A DNA stretch of 64,000 nt from Xanthomonas translucens pv. cerealis. Its GTDB lineage: Bacteria; Pseudomonadota; Gammaproteobacteria; Xanthomonadales; Xanthomonadaceae. Each line of letters starts with the position of its first letter. The first letter of the stretch is position 1. The stretch lies in NCBI RefSeq assembly GCF_006838285.1, contig NZ_CP038228.1:682001-746000 (forward strand), given 5' to 3'. Shown piece by piece: positions 60,795-64,000 of this stretch. The translations under genes and the position numbers were made by a program. Below the pieces are notes generated by a model. The model was given only the letters and a program-made list of their open reading frames with translations. It was not told the DNA's origin and searched no databases.

Positions 60795-61243
60795 CCGAGG
60801 GGTTCTCGATCCGCGCCGCCGCCGCTGCCGACCTGCGCGCCTGGGCGGCGCTGCGGATGGCGCTGTGGCCGGACGAGCGCGATGCCTTCGGTGGCGTCGC
60901 CGAAGCGCTGCAGCGCGAGGACGCGGCCAATTTCCTGGCCTTCGATGGCGCCGGCTACGCGATCGGCTTCGCCGACGTGACCTTGCGCCAGGACTACGTC
61001 AACGGTACCGACAGTTCGCCGGTGGGGTTTCTGGAAGGCTGGTACGTGGTGCCGGAATGGCGCGGCCGCGGCGTCGGCCGTGCGCTGCTGCGCGAGGTGC
61101 AGGACTGGACCCGCGCGCAGGGCTGCAGCGAGCTGGCCTCCGATGCGCTGCTCGACGACGCTGCGGCGCAGGCCGCGCACCACGCCTGCGGCTTTGAGGA
61201 AAGCGAGCGCGTGGTGTATTTCCGCATGCCGCTGGCGGACTGA
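60791..61243 (+). CDS. GNAT acetyltransferase resembling AAC(6')-I aminoglycoside acetyltransferases
   Basis: 150 residues from a GTG overlapping the pdxH stop (GTGA). The pattern closely follows the chromosomal AAC(6')-I group: [11 protein letters not shown], a FLAF stretch, [40 protein letters not shown] (acetyl-CoA-binding R/QxxGxG/A), SDALLDD, and [15 protein letters not shown] at the end. It would transfer acetyl from acetyl-CoA to the 6'-amino group of aminoglycosides. Whether it does so here, or has another native amine substrate, is not shown by sequence. Confidence 0.82.
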   Translation: MTEGFSIRAAAAADLRAWAALRMALWPDERDAFGGVAEALQREDAANFLAFDGAGYAIGFADVTLRQDYVNGTDSSPVGFLEGWYVVPEWRGRGVGRALLREVQDWTRAQGCSELASDALLDDAAAQAAHHACGFEESERVVYFRMPLAD

Positions 61244-61244
61244 G

Positions 61245-62036
61245 GTGGGTCCGCAGCGCATCGTCTGCCTGACCGAGGAACCCACCGAGACGCTGTACGC
61301 GCTCGGCGAGCAGGCACGCATCGTCGGCATCAGCGGCTTCACCGTGCGTCCGCCGCAGGCGCGCCGCGACACGCCCAAGGTCAGTGCCTTCACCAGCGCC
61401 AGGATCGACGCGATCCTGGCGCTGCAGCCGGATCTGGCGATCGGCTTCTCCGACATCCAGGCCGACATCGCCGCCGAACTAGTGCGCAACGGGGTGGAGG
61501 TGTGGATCGCCAACCACCGCAGCGTCGACGGCATCCTCGATTATGTGCGCCGGCTCGGCGCGCTGGTCGGCGCCGGCGCGCGCGCCGCGGCCTATGCCGA
61601 TGAACTGCAGCGCGGCCTGGACGCGATCGCCACGCAGGCCGCAGCGCTGCCGCGGCGGCCCAAGGTGTATTTCGAGGAATGGGACGAACCGATCATCACC
61701 GGCATCCGCTGGGTCGCCGAGTTGGTGCGCATCGCCGGTGGCGACGACGTGTTCCCGGAGCTGTCGGCCGAACCGCTGGCCAAGGCGCGGATCCTGGCCA
61801 ATGGCGAGGACGTGGTGCGGCGCGCGCCGGATATCATCCTCGGCTCATGGTGCGGCAAGCGCTTCCGCCCCGAGCGGGTGGCGGCGCGGCCGGGCTGGGC
61901 GGCGATCCCGGCGGTGCGCGACGGCCAGCTGTTCGAGATCAAGTCGCCGCTGATCCTGCAGCCCGGCCCGGCCGCGCTGACCGACGGCGTGCGCGCGATC
62001 GCCGCCATCGTGCATGCCTGGGCGCAGCGCCGCTAG
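61245..62036 (+). CDS. BtuF-like cobalamin/metal-binding-protein fold without signal peptide
   Basis: 263 residues from a GTG 1 nt after the acetyltransferase gene. It has the class III substrate-binding fold: RIVCLTEEPTETLYALG at the N-terminus, then ILALQPDLAIGFSDIQADI, a long linking helix, and FEEWDEPIITGIRWVAELVRIAGGDDVF, followed by RAPDIILGSW. BtuF exports need a signal peptide, but the protein starts almost directly at strand 1 and no upstream start adds one, so it is predicted cytoplasmic. No ABC permease or ATPase is adjacent. The function may differ from vitamin B12 import. Confidence 0.8.
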   Translation: MGPQRIVCLTEEPTETLYALGEQARIVGISGFTVRPPQARRDTPKVSAFTSARIDAILALQPDLAIGFSDIQADIAAELVRNGVEVWIANHRSVDGILDYVRRLGALVGAGARAAAYADELQRGLDAIATQAAALPRRPKVYFEEWDEPIITGIRWVAELVRIAGGDDVFPELSAEPLAKARILANGEDVVRRAPDIILGSWCGKRFRPERVAARPGWAAIPAVRDGQLFEIKSPLILQPGPAALTDGVRAIAAIVHAWAQRR

Positions 62037-62052
62037 CTGCGCCGCTGCAGAG

Positions 62053-63477
62053 TTAGCGCGGCGCCACCGGCTGAGTACGGCCGGCGATGCCCAGGCCGAG
62101 CAAGGCCAGCACGGCGGCCACCGCGAAGGTGGACAGGTACGCGGCCACCACCGACTGCGCCAGCAGCGCCGCGAACAGCGAGCCGCCCACCGCCAGCGTG
62201 GTCGCCACCGCGATCGCCTCGCTCAACTGCAACGCCGAACTGTTCGCGCCCTGCTGCGCCGGCGGCGACAGGGTCAGGGTCAGCACCGACAGGGTCGGGT
62301 AGATCAGGCCCATGCCCATGCCGGTGGCGGCCCAGCCGAGCATCGCCAGCGCGGCCGGCACGCTGGGCAGCACGGCCAGCGCGGTGCTGCCGATGCCCAG
62401 CAGCATCAGCACGCTGCCGCCGCGCAGCCGGCGCAGGCGCGAACCGCGCTGGCCGTAGTGGCCCTGGTACCAGGAGCCGGCGAACCAGCCCAGCGCACCG
62501 ATGCTCAGCGCGATCCCAGCCCAGGTCGGCGACAGGCCGCGTTCGCGCGACAGCAGCAGCGGCAGGAACGCTTCGCAGCCGAAGAACGCCGCCGCCGCCA
62601 CGCCGCGCAAGGCGATCACGCTGGGCAGGCCGCGCGCGCCGCGCAAGCTGCCGTCCGGCAACAGTCGCCACGCGCACAGCAGCAACCCGCCCAGCGCCGG
62701 CACCGCCGTGGCCAGCAGGCATAGTCCGCGCTGCTGGCCGGCCAGGTACAACAGACACACGCCGGCCGCCGCCCCTGCCGACCACAGGATCGGCGCGGCG
62801 CTGCGCGACGGTGCCGCGGTCAGTGCGGGCAGGCGCCGCAACGCCGGCCGCAACAGCAACGCCGCCGGTAGCGCCAGCAGCGGCACCGCCAGGAACACCC
62901 AGCGCCAGCCGACATGCTCCACGATCAGGCCGCTGATGCTGGGGCCGAGCAGCGACGGCACCACCCAGCCGGCCGAAAATGCGGCGAAGATGCGCGGGCG
63001 CAGCGCCTCGGGGTACAGTCGTGCGACCAGCACGTACAGTGCCACCGAGATCGCGCCCGCGCCCAGCCCCTGCACCAGGCGCCCGGCCAGCAGCATCGGC
63101 ATGCCGCCGGCGAACCCGGCCAGCAACAGCCCGCAGACGAAGCAGGCCAGCCCGGCCCACAGCGGCAGCGCCGGGCCGCGCGCATCGCTGCAGCGCCCGG
63201 CCACAGTCATGCCGATCACGCTGGTCGCCAGGCTGCCGCCGAACGCCAGCGCGTACAGGCGCAGTCCATCCAGTTCGCGCGCCACGGTCGGCATCGCCGC
63301 GGCCACCGCCAGTGCCTCGAACGCGATCAGCGAGATCAGCGCGACCATGCCCAGCGTGGTCGCGCGATAGCGCGGCGACAGGACCGAATCGGCAGTGGCG
63401 GCAGCGGTGCGGGCGGAGGTCATCGCCGCCAGCGTGCCGTTGCGGCGGTCGCCTGCTGGTGAAGCATGCTGATGCAT
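62053..63477 (-). CDS. MFS transporter, likely drug exporter under SoxR
   Basis: 474 residues from the ATG at 63477 (456 from 63423). About 14 helices, with FEALAVAAAMPTVARELDG in helix 1, VAGRCSDARGPALPL (motif A), GRLVQGLGAGAISVALYVLVARLYPEALRPR and GWVVPSLLGPSISGLIVEHVGWRWVFLAVPL. It is related to DHA2-type drug:H+ antiporters. It is divergent from a SoxR gene with a SoxR-box-like site between them, which is the usual layout of SoxR-controlled efflux genes in non-enteric bacteria. Confidence 0.88.
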   Translation of the reverse strand: MHQHASPAGDRRNGTLAAMTSARTAAATADSVLSPRYRATTLGMVALISLIAFEALAVAAAMPTVARELDGLRLYALAFGGSLATSVIGMTVAGRCSDARGPALPLWAGLACFVCGLLLAGFAGGMPMLLAGRLVQGLGAGAISVALYVLVARLYPEALRPRIFAAFSAGWVVPSLLGPSISGLIVEHVGWRWVFLAVPLLALPAALLLRPALRRLPALTAAPSRSAAPILWSAGAAAGVCLLYLAGQQRGLCLLATAVPALGGLLLCAWRLLPDGSLRGARGLPSVIALRGVAAAAFFGCEAFLPLLLSRERGLSPTWAGIALSIGALGWFAGSWYQGHYGQRGSRLRRLRGGSVLMLLGIGSTALAVLPSVPAALAMLGWAATGMGMGLIYPTLSVLTLTLSPPAQQGANSSALQLSEAIAVATTLAVGGSLFAALLAQSVVAAYLSTFAVAAVLALLGLGIAGRTQPVAPR

Positions 63478-63557
63478 CGGTGCGTCCTGATGGCGGAATG
63501 GAATGATCGCCTGCCGGCGCGACGTTGCGCCGTAGGCGATGGGCGCGCAGCATGCAA

Positions 63558-63575
63558 CCTCAACCGCACTTGCCG
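63558..63575. promoter_or_regulatory. Candidate SoxR box
   Basis: CCTCAA-CCGCAC-TTGCCG has the 6-6-6 spacing of the SoxR consensus CCTCAAGTTAACTTGAGG. The left arm is perfect, the right arm matches 4 of 6, and the centre keeps only part of the symmetry. It sits 7 bp before the soxR start in the 105-bp gap to the divergent MFS gene. Confidence 0.55.
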
Positions 63576-63582
63576 TCAAGCG

Positions 63583-64000
63583 ATGCATGAGGAACTGAGC
63601 GTGGGGCAGGTGGCCGGACGCAGCGGCGTGGCGGTTTCGGCACTGCACTTCTACGAGAAGAAGGGCCTGATCCACGGCCTGCGCAGCGCCGGCCACCAGC
63701 GCCGCTATGCGCGCGACGTGCTGCGGCGGCTGGCGGTGATCCGCGTCGCGCAGCGCGTCGGCGTGCCGCTGGACAGCATCAAGGCCGCCTTCGCGCAACT
63801 GCCGGATGCGCGCACGCTCACGCGCGCGGAATGGGCGCGGATGTCGGCGGCCTGGCGCCAGGAACTGGACGCGCGCATCGCGCAGCTGACCCAGTTGCGC
63901 GATCAGCTCACCGACTGCATCGGCTGCGGCTGCCTGTCGCTGCGCCGCTGCCGCCTGAGCAATCCGGCCGATGCGCTGGGCGCACAGGGCGATGGGCCGC
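63583..64000 (+). CDS. soxR: Redox-sensing MerR-type regulator SoxR, 3' end beyond window
   Basis: 139 codons are visible. The start region LSVGQVAGRSGVAVSALHFYEKKGLI is the SoxR helix-turn-helix, followed by the wing GHQRRYARDVLRRLAVI and the dimerisation helix. The [2Fe-2S] site CIGCGCLSLRRC (C-x2-C-x-C-x5-C) separates SoxR from other MerR proteins. It activates target promoters when the cluster is oxidised by redox-cycling compounds. The ATG at 63583 was chosen as the first in-frame ATG before homology. The last residues and the stop lie outside the window. Confidence 0.93.
   Translation, partial: MHEELSVGQVAGRSGVAVSALHFYEKKGLIHGLRSAGHQRRYARDVLRRLAVIRVAQRVGVPLDSIKAAFAQLPDARTLTRAEWARMSAAWRQELDARIAQLTQLRDQLTDCIGCGCLSLRRCRLSNPADALGAQGDGP

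Overview
The window is high-GC DNA that is densely coding on both strands. Its gene families point to a member of the Xanthomonas group: divergent TetR / hydrolase / FadE, large TonB-dependent receptors, propeller-type hybrid histidine kinases, a SAM riboswitch in front of metX-metB-hom, and dispersed GGGACCC-type intergenic repeats. The genus is inferred from gene content and repeat style. No rRNA or tRNA gene, CRISPR array or insertion sequence was seen.

Region 1 (1-10.6 kb) is the most striking part: an almost complete bacterial gibberellin (GA) biosynthesis operon on the + strand. The order is CYP115 (3' part only, cut by the window edge), CYP112, CYP114, ferredoxin, short-chain dehydrogenase, CYP117, GGPP synthase, ent-copalyl diphosphate synthase, ent-kaurene synthase and a type II isopentenyl-diphosphate isomerase. 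Read as a pathway, Idi and GGPS supply GGPP, CPS and KS make ent-kaurene, CYP117 gives ent-kaurenoic acid, CYP114 with ferredoxin gives GA12-aldehyde, SDR gives GA12, CYP112 gives GA9 and CYP115 gives bioactive GA4. All key motifs are present, so the operon looks functional. It is bounded on the right by a strong inverted repeat and then by ordinary chromosomal genes.

Region 2 (10.7-24 kb) holds a fadE / alpha-beta hydrolase pair divergent from a TetR regulator, with two matching operator-like palindromes between them. A lower-GC pair of unknown exported proteins follows, then a TonB-dependent receptor with a companion barrel protein, hslO, mtgA, a family 2 glycosyltransferase and a CBS-domain protein.

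Region 3 (24-41 kb) has an AsmA-like protein, hemolysin III family protein, prfC, a degraded stretch, and a SAM-I riboswitch controlling metX-metB-hom. After these come an exported hydrolase, a propeller-GGDEF diguanylate cyclase, sdaA, a glutaredoxin-like protein, and a yceI-cytochrome b561-yceI operon.

Region 4 (41-64 kb) starts with two tandem paralogous hybrid histidine kinases that share a 96-nt perfectly identical block around the phospho-acceptor histidine. It continues with an MFS pump, hemE and a WGR-domain protein, and a three-gene RND efflux operon. The last part holds aroB/aroK, pdxH with an AAC(6')-like acetyltransferase and a BtuF-like protein, an MFS transporter, and a divergent SoxR regulator cut by the window end, with a candidate SoxR box.
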